A stretch of 34,264 bases of DNA, taken from Verrucomicrobiota bacterium (lineage in GTDB: Bacteria; Verrucomicrobiota; Verrucomicrobiae; Limisphaerales; UBA11358). The stretch lies in NCBI GenBank assembly GCA_014860005.1, contig JACZKP010000193.1, positions 1 through 34,264 of the forward strand. The letters are read 5' to 3'. Positions within the stretch are counted from its first letter, which is position 1, and each line of letters opens with the position of its first letter. A model generated the notes under the pieces. That model was given only the letters and a program-made list of their open reading frames with translations. It made no database searches and was not told the origin of the DNA. The position numbers were made by a program, and so were the translations under genes. Shown one piece after another: positions 8,878 to 17,059 of this stretch.

Positions 8878-8890
8878 CCGTGCTTTTCTT
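8854..8890 (+). terminator. Terminator-like hairpin at the end of the cyclase gene
   Basis: A 10-bp perfect stem, AAAAGCACGG (8854-8863) with CCGTGCTTTT (8878-8887), has a 14-nt loop and continues into a T/C-rich tail. The left arm and loop lie within the last codons and stop of the cyclase gene. It would separate the cyclase transcript from the coaD operon starting at 8927. Confidence 0.65.
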
Positions 8891-8926
8891 CCTCGTCATC
8901 CCACCGGTGCTTGCTACATTGCCGCC

Positions 8927-9424
8927 ATGCGCATGGTGATTTACCCCGGCAGTTTTGACCCGCTGACCAACGGCCATCTCGACGTTGTCCAGCGGGCAGC
9001 CAAGCTGTTTGACCGGGTGGTGGTGGCCGTGGCCAAGAGCGAGGACAAGCGTCCGCTGTTTACCTTGGCAGAACGGCTGGCACTTGTAGAGCGATCCATA
9101 AAAGACCTTCCAAACGTCAAGGCCGACGCCTTTGACGGCTTGCTGATCCATTACGTCGAGAAGCAAGGCGCGCTGGCCGTGGTGCGCGGGCTGCGCGCCG
9201 TATCGGACTTTGAATTTGAATTCCAACTCGCGTTGATGAATCGCAAACTGAACGAACGCATCGAGACAATCTTCATGATGCCCAAAGACACCTACACTTT
9301 CCTCAGTTCGCGGATAGTGAAGGAAATCGCGCGGCTGGGCGGGGACGTTAGCGCGTTTGTGCCCGAACATGTGCGGCAGGCTTTGTCGGCCAAGCTGGCC
9401 GCGCTGCCAGCCCAGGAGAATTGA
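8927..9424 (+). CDS. coaD: Pantetheine-phosphate adenylyltransferase
   Basis: A 165-aa enzyme of the expected family length (about 160 aa). It transfers AMP from ATP to 4'-phosphopantetheine, giving dephospho-CoA, the penultimate step of CoA synthesis in the cytosol. The nucleotidyltransferase signature GSFDPLTNGH (residues 8-17) is intact. VVRGLRAVSDFEFE in the middle and the C-terminal FLSSRIVKEIA, the family's second ATP-binding segment, are also present. The start at 8927 places the first strand directly after Met; a second in-frame ATG is two codons later. It leads a plus-strand cluster and is followed after 4 bp by the DUF177 gene. Confidence 0.95.
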   Translation: MRMVIYPGSFDPLTNGHLDVVQRAAKLFDRVVVAVAKSEDKRPLFTLAERLALVERSIKDLPNVKADAFDGLLIHYVEKQGALAVVRGLRAVSDFEFEFQLALMNRKLNERIETIFMMPKDTYTFLSSRIVKEIARLGGDVSAFVPEHVRQALSAKLAALPAQEN

Positions 9425-9428
9425 CACC

Positions 9429-9911
9429 ATGTCGCTGCTGGTCAATCTACGCCATCTGGTGGAGCACGAACTCGTCTTGCGGGGCGAGTTGCCAGTGGAG
9501 GAGTTGGAACTCGACACCCGCGACGAAATGATCAGCGTGGATGGGCCTGTTCAATACGACTTGGAAGTCCAGAGGCTTGATCAAAGCCTGTTGATTCGCG
9601 GAGACTTGCGCGTAAAACTCGCTTGCCAGTGCGTGCGCTGTCTCAAATCATTTCAACACGCCCTGGAGGTTCCCGGATGGACGTGTCATCTGCCGTTGGA
9701 AGGTGAAGAACAGGCCGTCGTGGTCCACGACTGCGTGGACTTGACGCGCTATGTCCGCGAAGATATTCTCCTTGAGCTTCCGCAACATCCGTTGTGCAAG
9801 CCGGAATGTCGGGGATTGAAGCAGAAACTGACTACCGAGAAGAAACAGAACGGCGGCCGGAGGACATCGGGTTCTCGCGACTGGGCCGATTTGGACAAAC
9901 TGAAACTTTAG
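9429..9911 (+). CDS. DUF177 (YceD-like) protein
   Basis: A 160-aa protein of the DUF177/YceD family, recognised by its length, its place directly before rpmF, and the cysteine cluster CQCVRCLKSF near the middle with a second pair in CKPECRGL near the C-terminus. These cysteines suggest metal binding. In other bacteria YceD-type proteins have been linked to 23S rRNA accumulation, and the yceD-rpmF pair is widely conserved. The C-terminus ends in WADLDKLKL, also typical. The start at 9429 is 4 bp after the coaD stop, so the genes are almost certainly cotranscribed. Cytosolic. Confidence 0.9.
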   Translation: MSLLVNLRHLVEHELVLRGELPVEELELDTRDEMISVDGPVQYDLEVQRLDQSLLIRGDLRVKLACQCVRCLKSFQHALEVPGWTCHLPLEGEEQAVVVHDCVDLTRYVREDILLELPQHPLCKPECRGLKQKLTTEKKQNGGRRTSGSRDWADLDKLKL

Positions 9912-9924
9912 AATCGAGTGAATT

Positions 9925-10113
9925 ATGGGTGTTCCCAAGCGTAAACCGTCGCGAAGCCGCCAGCGTATGCGCCGTGCATACAACAGCGTGCTCAAGCTCC
10001 CCCAACTCAGCACCTGCCCGCAGTGTGCCTCTCCTTATGTTCCTCATCGGGTTTGTCCCGCCTGCGGCTATTACAAAGGACGCCAGGTTCTGACCATTAC
10101 GGCCGGCGCCTGA
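9925..10113 (+). CDS. rpmF: 50S ribosomal protein L32
   Basis: A 62-aa basic protein matching bacterial L32. It begins MGVPKRKPSRSRQRMRRA, the usual RNA-binding tail. A zinc-ribbon follows with two CxxC pairs, CPQC (Cys31, Cys34) and CPAC (Cys44, Cys47), so this is the zinc-binding (C+) form. It is part of the large ribosomal subunit. The gene starts 13 bp after the DUF177 stop and precedes plsX, the conserved yceD-rpmF-plsX-fabH order that ties ribosome production to membrane lipid synthesis. Confidence 0.96.
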   Translation: MGVPKRKPSRSRQRMRRAYNSVLKLPQLSTCPQCASPYVPHRVCPACGYYKGRQVLTITAGA

Positions 10114-10155
10114 CCGTTGCGCGACGCCGAAGCGGCGTTTCCGCGAGCCATAGTT

Positions 10156-11199
10156 ATGCGCATCGCAGTGGATGTCATGGGTGGCGACCACGGCTGCGGG
10201 GTCGTCATCGAAGGCGTTAAACTCGCCCTCCAGGCCGACGACCGTATTGCCGCCATCCTCCTCGTCGGCCATCAGGACCAGATTCGCACTGCCCTGGCCG
10301 AAGCTAATCTACAGGACAGCCGGGTGTCAGTGGTTCATGCGAGTGAAGTGCTGACCATGGACGACAAGCCCCTCGAAGGCATTCGGAAGAAGAAAGATTC
10401 CTCCATGGTCCGCGCGATTGACCTTGCCCGCGAGGACAAGGCTGACGCCGTCATCTCACCCGGTAACACGGGCGCGCTTGTGGCTGGCTCCATGAAACTA
10501 CGCCGGCTCGAAGGGGTGGAGCGCCCGGCCATTGCCGCGCGAATGCCTTCGCGCAACAGCGATTTCGTGCTGCTCGACGCCGGCGCCAATCCCGTTTGCG
10601 AGCCGCTGCACCTTGCCCAATTCGCCGTCATGGGCAGCGTTTACGCCCATGAAATCCTGGGTCTCGAAAAGCCTCGTGTCGGGGTCCTGAGCAACGGCTC
10701 GGAAGCGAGCAAAGGCAACGAGCTAACCCGGGAAGCCGCGCGGCTGTGCGCCCAACTCGACTTGAATTTCATCGGCTACGTGGAGGGATTTCATCTTTTC
10801 GAGGACGCGGTGGACGTGGTGGTTGCTGATGGATTTACCGGCAACGTCGTTTTGAAAACTGCCGAGAGCCTGGGCTACGCCATGATGCATCTGCTCAAGC
10901 GGGAGCTTACCGCCAGTCCCGTTCGCAAGCTCGGTGCGCTGCTTTGTCAGGACGCCTTGCGGGCGCTCAAGCGGCGCATGGATCCGGAAGTCTATGGCGG
11001 CGCGGTCTTATTGGGGCTTAACGGCAATGTCATCAAAGCCCACGGCTCGGCCCGCGAACGCGCCATCATGAGCGCCATCCGGGTGGCTGCCGAAGAAATC
11101 CGGCACGGGGTCAATCAAATCATTTCCGAACAAATCGCGCGGGCGAACGAACGGCTGGCCGCCGCCGCGGCCACCGCGCCCGTTTCCCTTGCCACATGA
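10156..11199 (+). CDS. plsX: Phosphate acyltransferase PlsX
   Basis: A 347-aa enzyme that converts acyl-ACP and phosphate to acyl-phosphate, the donor for PlsY in phospholipid synthesis. It is a peripheral membrane protein in characterised bacteria. The N-terminal MRIAVDVMGGDHG, the ISPGNTGALVAGS block, the VLLDAGANP block and ADGFTGNVVLKTAE are all PlsX signatures. A TTG 13 codons upstream is open, but the motif begins at the ATG at 10156, matching the usual family start. The last four bases overlap the fabH start (ATGA), indicating coupled translation. Length is normal for the family. Confidence 0.95.
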   Translation: MRIAVDVMGGDHGCGVVIEGVKLALQADDRIAAILLVGHQDQIRTALAEANLQDSRVSVVHASEVLTMDDKPLEGIRKKKDSSMVRAIDLAREDKADAVISPGNTGALVAGSMKLRRLEGVERPAIAARMPSRNSDFVLLDAGANPVCEPLHLAQFAVMGSVYAHEILGLEKPRVGVLSNGSEASKGNELTREAARLCAQLDLNFIGYVEGFHLFEDAVDVVVADGFTGNVVLKTAESLGYAMMHLLKRELTASPVRKLGALLCQDALRALKRRMDPEVYGGAVLLGLNGNVIKAHGSARERAIMSAIRVAAEEIRHGVNQIISEQIARANERLAAAAATAPVSLAT

Positions 11200-12233
11200 G
11201 TCCTTCAAGTTCTCCCAAATTCAAGAATCCCCGGGCCCGACATAATTTTCAGGGTCGAACCTGTTCGATCACCGGTGTGGGCGCCTACGTGCCCGCCAGG
11301 GTGCTGACCAATTCCGACCTGGAGAAGATGGTGGACACCACCGACGAGTGGATCACCACCCGCACCGGCATCAAGGAACGTCGCATCGCCGCCGCCGATG
11401 AGTTTACCTCCGACATGGCCACCAAAGCGGCCCAGCGCGCCATGAAAGCCGCCGGCGTCACCGGCGACCAGATTGACCTTATCATCGTGGCCACGATCAC
11501 GCCGGACATGGTGTTCCCTTCCACGGCCTGCCTCGTGCAGCAGAAGATCGGGGCCCGCCGCGCCGCTGCGTTTGATCTCGAAGCCGCTTGTTCCGGTTTC
11601 ATCTACGGACTCGAGATCGCCCAGCAGTTTATCATGTCGCAAACCTACGACACCGTGCTCGTCATCGGCGCGGAAAAACTCTCCTCCATCGTGGATTGGA
11701 AGGATCGCAACACCTGTGTCCTCTTTGGCGACGGGGCAGGTGCGGCCATCCTGCAGAACCGCGCAAACTCGCATGGCCTGCTCACCGCCGTGATGGGCGC
11801 GGACGGCGACAAAGCCGATCTGCTTTACATGCCCGGCGGCGGCAGCCGGTGTCCAGCCTCGGCGGAATCTGTTTCCGGACGGCTGCATTTCCTCCGCATG
11901 GAAGGCAAGGAAACCTTCAAGCACGCGGTTCAGGCCATGGTCAAGGCCGCCAAAGAAACCCTGCGCCGTTGCGAAGTCACCATTTCCCAGGTCAAATGCA
12001 TTATCCCGCACCAAGCCAACCGGCGCATTATTGATGCGGTGGGCGAACGCCTGGGCGCGACGCCGGATCAACTCTTCGTCAATCTGGACCATTACGGCAA
12101 CACCTCAGCGGCGTCGGTGGCCATCGCCTTGGACGAGGCCGTGAACTCCGGTCGAATTCAGCGCGGCGATTTGATCCTGCTGGTGGTGTTCGGTGGCGGC
12201 CTCACTTGGGGCGCGGCGTTGATTGAATGGTGA
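11196..12233 (+). CDS. fabH: 3-oxoacyl-ACP synthase III
   Basis: A 345-aa condensing enzyme that joins acetyl-CoA and malonyl-ACP to start fatty acid synthesis. The catalytic triad is visible: Cys132 in EAACSGFIYG, His272 in IPHQANRRI and Asn302 in YGNTSAAS. TTDEWITTRTGI near the N-terminus and the C-terminal GGGLTWGA are also typical. The first 20 or so residues (rich in Ser, Pro and basic residues) precede the usual FabH start. They follow from the ATG that overlaps the plsX stop by ATGA, and an alternative start further in cannot be excluded. It is the last gene of the coaD-DUF177-rpmF-plsX-fabH cluster. Cytosolic. Confidence 0.94.
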   Translation: MSPSSSPKFKNPRARHNFQGRTCSITGVGAYVPARVLTNSDLEKMVDTTDEWITTRTGIKERRIAAADEFTSDMATKAAQRAMKAAGVTGDQIDLIIVATITPDMVFPSTACLVQQKIGARRAAAFDLEAACSGFIYGLEIAQQFIMSQTYDTVLVIGAEKLSSIVDWKDRNTCVLFGDGAGAAILQNRANSHGLLTAVMGADGDKADLLYMPGGGSRCPASAESVSGRLHFLRMEGKETFKHAVQAMVKAAKETLRRCEVTISQVKCIIPHQANRRIIDAVGERLGATPDQLFVNLDHYGNTSAASVAIALDEAVNSGRIQRGDLILLVVFGGGLTWGAALIEW

Positions 12234-12269
12234 AAGGCGCAACGCCCGCCGGTAAGCTTCACACGGGCA

Positions 12270-13211
12270 TCACACCTCGGCTATCCGCACCTGGCTGACA
12301 CTGGTTCTCCCGTTGGCGTCCGGCCCGCGGTCCACCCGAAATCGCCGGTCACGTACCTCCAACACCGTGTATTCATTATGCACCAGCCCCTCTTTGCTGC
12401 CCGAGGATTCCACCACCACCATCCGGTCAGTGCCCGCGATTTTGTGGTCAATAACGGCAATGTGCTCTCCAGCAGCGCCGTCGCCCCCCTCCCACACCAG
12501 TACATCGAGGTCTTGAATCTCATCGAAACTCGAACGCAACCGCCCGGCACCATACGTCGAGATGGTTTGCGACCGGGAAATCCTGCCGATGGCCAGGAAG
12601 TAGTTGTTCACTAAGCCGCTGCAATCCAGCCCGATCTTCGCCACGGTGTCGCAGTACTGCTGAATGCCTTCCGGGGTGATCCGTTCATAACGCAACGCGT
12701 GCCGGAAAGTGGTGGCGCAGTCCTCGGGTGAACCTTTGGCAAAAAACGTCCGCGCGATCCGCTGGACATCCTCATCCTGCAGGTCAATCAATGGCAGTCC
12801 CTGCGCTGCCCGCAGTTCGCTGCGCACCAACCTGACGAGCCGGTCTTTCTCGCCCAGATTGCTTTGGCGGCGCGGAATTCCGTTGTTGGCGTAAATGTGG
12901 ACGTCCACCGAAACGCTGCGGGCGAAACCGGAATCCCTTTCAAAATAGGAAGCCGCGAGTTCGTGATACATCGCCTCGAAATCCAACGGAGTCATCTGGC
13001 GCGGGGTTGAAGCCGCGGAACTCAACGACACGCCACCCGCCAGCGCCGTCGTGCTGTCGTTGAACCCGACCGTCCCGGGACTGTCACCAGGAAACGAAAG
13101 CCCATCGGGATCGGCGCGATCATGCAGCCCCAGTGTGCCAGGGGTCTGAGCGGGTTGAATGCCGTCCGGTGGAGCGAAGCCAGTGACGCCGGGTGTCTTC
13201 GTTGTTGCCAT
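12270..13211 (-). CDS. NlpC/P60-like cysteine hydrolase with repeats at N-terminus
   Basis: A 313-aa protein, tentatively an NlpC/P60- or CHAP-like cysteine peptidase or amidase. The support is LDCSGLVNNYF with a candidate nucleophile Cys197, followed by GEHIAVIDH with candidate His250, a Cys/His spacing that fits the papain-like fold. The N-terminal 55 residues contain three short repeats, TPGVTGF, TPGTLGLHD and SPGTVGFND, in a Gly/Pro/Asp-rich stretch. No obvious signal peptide precedes them. The start at 13211 puts the repeats at the N-terminus; an earlier Met at 13295 is possible. It is convergent with fabH, with a 36-bp gap. The substrate could be peptidoglycan, but this is inference. 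Confidence 0.6.
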   Translation of the reverse strand: MATTKTPGVTGFAPPDGIQPAQTPGTLGLHDRADPDGLSFPGDSPGTVGFNDSTTALAGGVSLSSAASTPRQMTPLDFEAMYHELAASYFERDSGFARSVSVDVHIYANNGIPRRQSNLGEKDRLVRLVRSELRAAQGLPLIDLQDEDVQRIARTFFAKGSPEDCATTFRHALRYERITPEGIQQYCDTVAKIGLDCSGLVNNYFLAIGRISRSQTISTYGAGRLRSSFDEIQDLDVLVWEGGDGAAGEHIAVIDHKIAGTDRMVVVESSGSKEGLVHNEYTVLEVRDRRFRVDRGPDANGRTSVSQVRIAEV

Positions 13212-13597
13212 AGAGTTGATGAATATGGATTCAGGCTCGAATCGCAACCGGGCCGTTAGGACCAGGACCTCGGCATTCGATACCGCGCAGTTCAAGACAT
13301 TGGATTTGCATGGGGTTCAACGTTCGTGAATTTCGGCTTCTGGCAGCGGGCGTCAAGCAAGTATTTGAACTTTCGCCGGCTTCGACTCGCGTAATCGGCC
13401 AATCCCCAGCGCGGCGGCGCTGATGGGTGGTGAATGTATTCGCCTACCAAGTCTGCAGGTTGGCGCCACCTCTCCGGAAATCTGGTTTGGCGACCGCGCT
13501 GTGCGGCCAATCGAATCTGTTCAGGATGGCGCGGCAGTAAGGGACTTTGCAGAGCGGCAGTCTCATGGAAATTGCGACCCAAGGCTGGATGAGTGGA
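13212..13597. other. Intergenic, no gene recognised
   Basis: About 385 bp between two minus-strand genes. Open frames here are short, lack motifs and overlap each other. It presumably contains the promoter of the NlpC-like gene. No tRNA, repeat or strong hairpin was found. Confidence 0.5.
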
Positions 13598-15205
13598 CTA
13601 CTCCGTTTCGCGGGGCAGAGTCGCCACGAATTGCTTCCACAATTCGATTTCCACGTAGAGTTCGAGAAAACTTCCCGGACGCAATTCGTACATCCCCGTC
13701 ATGAGATAAGCCCTGTCGGATTTATCATCCAGCCGCGCCTGAAGCTTCGGCGAGGCGATGATGATTGGCGCGTAGGGATCGGGCGGAACGCCATCCCACC
13801 AGCCCACGTGCGCAAAGCGCCGCAAGTACCAGGGCAGGGGCAGATAGCTGTCCTGCGAAAAAACCTTGATCACGGTTTCGTGTCCGGCGGGCGCCATCCG
13901 GGCAATGGCTTCGACGCGCTCCACAAGCTTGAGCATGTTCGGCGAGGTGTGAGCGTAAACGTAGGGATTCCTTCGGTCAGCAGCATACGTCTGACTGGCG
14001 TGCCATGCCTGCCAGGTCAGGTGCGCGGTGCCGACGAATAAGGTTGCGGCAACGATGATGGCCGTGAGTTTCCGCCGGCACAACTGCCACAGCGCCGCAG
14101 CGCCGATGCCCGCCAGCAGAATCATCCCGAGTTGAAAGTTCAATAGACACCACGGCGTCTTGTACGAGATCACGGTGTAAATAGCCGTGAGGATCATCGT
14201 GTAAAAAGTCAGAAACCGGCCGAGCGTGACGTTGCCAATGAGCGTTCGATTGCTGCAGAACGACACGGCCATGCCAACCACCGCCAGCACCAGGATCAAG
14301 CCCTCGCTCCAGAGCGGGCCTTTGGGTTGCTGAAACCAGAACAGCCGCTCGAAGTAAAATGTCCACGGATGAATGTGCGGCGATTGGCCCCCGGCGCGCT
14401 CAAGCCACGGCAGGTAAGTGAGCACCGAATCCAGCGGGCCGCGGGCATTGGCGAAGAAAGAAGTAAACAGCACCAACGACACAACCACCGCCACGAGCAC
14501 GGCCAGCGCCACATGTCGCCCGTTCCAAAACGCCAGGAATGGACGCAGCGTGAATGGTGAGGCTTGAAGGATTGCGGTTTCACCCGGAACCACGGCTGAC
14601 CTGCGCCGCCGCCATTCGTTCCACCAAACCGTGGCCAACGTGGCCAGACCCATCGCAGCCACGGACAGCACAAAGGTTTCCTTGGTGGCATACATCAACC
14701 CGAGGCCAAGTCCCGCGAGTGCCGCCCACAGGGAACGGCGTGTTTCCACATACCGCCAGCCGGCGGCCAGGGTGAACAGGGTGAAGAACACCAACAGCAT
14801 TTCGTGGATGAAATAGCGGCTGTAAAACACCATGGCCGGTGAAACGGCAAGCAAGATGGCCGCCCAAATGGTGGCAGATCGTCCCAAGCCACCGGCCAGT
14901 GGCAGCAGGAGGAGAATCAAGCCCGTGCCGAATACCAACGGCACCAGGCGCAGGGTGATTTCGGTCAACTCCGTCGCGTCGCGCGCGGAGCTTAACCAGA
15001 GGAAAGGCAGGGAGAAATAATAGAGCGTTGGCCCGTGGAATTCATCGGGGTCGTAGGCGTGCGTGCCTTTTTCCCACAACTCGACCAGCTTGTAGGCATT
15101 GATGCCTTCGTCGTTGTGCAGCGGACGAGCGTCCAACCGGGGGAGGCGCAATGCCAGCGCACCGGCGACTGCCAGCAGCACCGCCAGTGCGCCCCAGCGG
15201 TTCAT
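13598..15205 (-). CDS. Agl23-like (TIGR03663) membrane glycosyltransferase
   Basis: A 535-aa protein with many hydrophobic helices. It matches the GT39/PMT-like family called flippase activity-associated protein Agl23 (TIGR03663). The first extracytoplasmic loop has the acidic metal/donor motif RPLHNDEGINAYK (Asp32, Glu33), followed by FHGPTLYYF. Later YSRYFIHEM and MYATKETFVLS are family features, and HIHPWTFY lies in a periplasmic loop. Such enzymes use lipid-linked sugars to glycosylate extracellular targets. The acceptor here is unknown. Its ATG overlaps the stop of the upstream discoidin-domain gene (ATGA on the minus strand), so the two are translationally coupled and the discoidin protein is a candidate partner. 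Confidence 0.82.
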   Translation of the reverse strand: MNRWGALAVLLAVAGALALRLPRLDARPLHNDEGINAYKLVELWEKGTHAYDPDEFHGPTLYYFSLPFLWLSSARDATELTEITLRLVPLVFGTGLILLLLPLAGGLGRSATIWAAILLAVSPAMVFYSRYFIHEMLLVFFTLFTLAAGWRYVETRRSLWAALAGLGLGLMYATKETFVLSVAAMGLATLATVWWNEWRRRRSAVVPGETAILQASPFTLRPFLAFWNGRHVALAVLVAVVVSLVLFTSFFANARGPLDSVLTYLPWLERAGGQSPHIHPWTFYFERLFWFQQPKGPLWSEGLILVLAVVGMAVSFCSNRTLIGNVTLGRFLTFYTMILTAIYTVISYKTPWCLLNFQLGMILLAGIGAAALWQLCRRKLTAIIVAATLFVGTAHLTWQAWHASQTYAADRRNPYVYAHTSPNMLKLVERVEAIARMAPAGHETVIKVFSQDSYLPLPWYLRRFAHVGWWDGVPPDPYAPIIIASPKLQARLDDKSDRAYLMTGMYELRPGSFLELYVEIELWKQFVATLPRETE

Positions 15206-15900
15206 TTGGCTGGCAAGGCGTAAATCTCAATTTCCTGCCAGCAATTCAACGCGCTCAACGTGCCGCCTTTGGTGTAACCCCGCAGGTAGCGGCCTTTGAC
15301 TGCTTTCACCTCCACGATCTTTCCCTCATGGGTTTCGAAGTATTCACGGTCGGTGCCCACGCCCAAACCGGACGAATTATCCACGTCATTGTTGAACACC
15401 GTGACAACGTCCTTTTGAAATTCCGGATCGTTGGAGACTTGCAGGATTACGTCATGCATCACCTGAATGTAACGGTGGTCATGCCACATTACGATGGCGT
15501 GAATCTCATAAACCTCGCCCAAGTCCACTTGAATCCATTGCGTGCCCCGGCGCATTTCCACGGCGTCGTAATCGAACGCTTCTTTCTTGCCGTCGGTAAT
15601 CTGGTTGAGTTCGCCACTGAAAGGTTTGACGCTGCTCGTGACGGCCTTGCCCAATGCGACGTTCTTCACTCCTTTAGTGACCATGAACGGCGGACGGGGT
15701 TTGTCGGAAAGCGGATCAATGTTCGGCCCCAGGGGCAGATCCTCCGGCGTGCCCTTCAGCGTGGGAGCGGGGAGACTCAGCGGCAGAACTTCTTTGGCGT
15801 CATTGCCAAGCGCGGGTTGGGAGAATGTCACCGCGTTCAGGACCACGGCCGCGACCACGGCCGCAGCGACGCTCGATTTCAATTTCAGAATGTTTTTCAT
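15202..15900 (-). CDS. Secreted discoidin (F5/8 type C)-like domain protein
   Basis: A 232-aa protein with a signal peptide (about residues 1-32, ending SQPALG), a Pro-rich spacer, and a beta-sandwich domain of the F5/8 type C/galactose-binding class. Features are NVALGKAVTSS, LNQITDGKKEA, TQWIQVDLGEVYEIHAIVMW and RYLRGYTKGGTLSALNCWQEIEIY (quoted in parts: RYLRGYTKGG, then NCWQEIEIY). The order of substrate-loop Asp-Gly, the VDLG strand and the C-terminal WQEIEIY strand is characteristic. It probably binds carbohydrate outside the inner membrane. It is coupled by ATGA to the downstream Agl23-like glycosyltransferase, which could modify it or share its substrate. Confidence 0.78.
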   Translation of the reverse strand: MKNILKLKSSVAAAVVAAVVLNAVTFSQPALGNDAKEVLPLSLPAPTLKGTPEDLPLGPNIDPLSDKPRPPFMVTKGVKNVALGKAVTSSVKPFSGELNQITDGKKEAFDYDAVEMRRGTQWIQVDLGEVYEIHAIVMWHDHRYIQVMHDVILQVSNDPEFQKDVVTVFNNDVDNSSGLGVGTDREYFETHEGKIVEVKAVKGRYLRGYTKGGTLSALNCWQEIEIYALPAK

Positions 15901-15989
15901 AATTAGCTTCGTTTCGCTGGCATTACGTTAACGGAAGTGCCCAGCGCGTTCAAAATCAAAATTGCAGACGCGACCGCGTGTCTTGGTAT

Positions 15990-16413
15990 TCACCCGGGCG
16001 CAGCCGTCTTCAGCCGGACGACCTCCGCATGAAGTTGTCGCGCAAGGTCTTTGCGGTTGGCTGAGTTGCGCAGGACTTTCGCAAACCGTACCCGGACGGC
16101 TACCTGCTGCTTGGTCATCAACCGGAGCAAGTGCGGAAAAAAGGTCATGTCGGCCCAGTAACAAACTTCGTTTTCCACGGTGCCGTCCGCGAGCGCGTAC
16201 TCGATGCAGACCGCGGTCAATGGGAATCCAGCCTCACACCCAGGTTCGAGCAGCGAAGATCGGAGGCAGAATCTGCTGTCCGTTGGAAGTGGTGCCTTCG
16301 GGGAACAGAACCACCAAGTGCTCCTTTTGTAACACGTCACGAATCTCGTCACCAATGAGCCCCACCTCAGTTCGCCGCGCGCTCCGCAAAGTTTCGGGTT
16401 GCGATGCTGCCGT
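15990..16413 (-). pseudogene. plsC-type acyltransferase remnant, 5'-truncated and frameshifted
   Basis: Two minus-strand frames together encode the C-terminal half of a 1-acylglycerol-3-phosphate acyltransferase-like protein. The first frame reads RRTEVGLIGDEIRDVL, then KEHLVVLFPEGTTSNGQQ, which contains the PlsC-family FPEGT block, and hits a stop soon after ILPPIFAARTWV. The second frame picks up with RSSLLEPGCEAGFPLTAV, YALADGTVENEVCYW and ADMTFFPHLLRLM and ends at 15990. Family sequences normally run FPEGT-x-LPF-xSSLLEP without a break, so about two bases appear to be lost near 16263. Upstream, a stop at 16414-16416 cuts the frame, and the N-terminal HX4D catalytic motif is missing. The LysM gene starts on the opposite strand just beyond. 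Confidence 0.8.
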
Positions 16414-16434
16414 TCACGTTCCTATTGTCGGGGT

Positions 16435-17001
16435 ATGAAACGAATTTCCATTTTCTTCGCGGTGCTCCTTCTGTGGAGCGGCCTCGATGCTCGCGCTCAG
16501 GATCCGGCGACGGAGGAGCGCTTGAACAGACTCAACGGCCTCGTGCAAGACCTTCAGGAGGACAAGGCCATTCAAAAGCGGCAGATTGAAAGTCTGACCC
16601 GCGAGATTCAAGCGTTGCGCGAACAGTTGGCCCGACCGGTCGGCAACTTTGCGAGCCAGGAGGAATTGCGCAAGCTCGCGGAGAAGCTCCAGGAAGTGGA
16701 CCGGAAACGCGAGGCAGACAAGGAACTCATTCTCAAAGAATTTGAGAAGCTCGTGAAACTGGTGGCCAGTCCACCGGGCAGGCGCCAACCTGCCACTCCG
16801 ACCACGCCCCCTACCGCACCCGGCGGCGAAGGCAAGGTGTTTGAATACACCGTTGCCCAGGGTGACACGCTGTCAGCTATCATGCAGGCGTATCGCGATA
16901 AGGGGGTCAAGGTGACGTTGAAACAGATTCTGGACGCAAATCCAGGACTCGTGCCCGAGCGGATGCCGGTAGGACAGAAAATTTTCATCCCGGCGCCGTA
17001 G
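16435..17001 (+). CDS. Coiled-coil LysM-domain secreted protein
   Basis: A 188-aa protein. A signal peptide (residues 1-21, ending DARA) is followed by a long charged heptad-like region (about 25-110), likely a coiled coil, then a Pro/Thr linker (112-130). A C-terminal LysM-like domain covers about 136-188: FEYTVAQGDTLSAIMQAY, then KQILDANPGLVPERMPVG and QKIFIPAP. LysM domains bind N-acetylglucosamine-containing polymers such as peptidoglycan. The protein is probably a periplasmic envelope factor. The ATG at 16435 starts the signal peptide; the frame is open 12 codons upstream without support. It follows the plsC remnant and precedes a heparinase-like gene by 58 bp. Confidence 0.85.
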   Translation: MKRISIFFAVLLLWSGLDARAQDPATEERLNRLNGLVQDLQEDKAIQKRQIESLTREIQALREQLARPVGNFASQEELRKLAEKLQEVDRKREADKELILKEFEKLVKLVASPPGRRQPATPTTPPTAPGGEGKVFEYTVAQGDTLSAIMQAYRDKGVKVTLKQILDANPGLVPERMPVGQKIFIPAP

Positions 17002-17059
17002 AAATAAACGGTTGGGAAACAAGATGGCTGTCGGTTTCGGGGTTGGGGGATTTGGCGCT

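Noticed and set aside
11205..12092. Minus-strand frame (295 aa) opposite fabH
   Set aside because: Antisense to a certain fabH with an intact catalytic triad; composition is Gly/His/Asp-rich with no recognisable motif.
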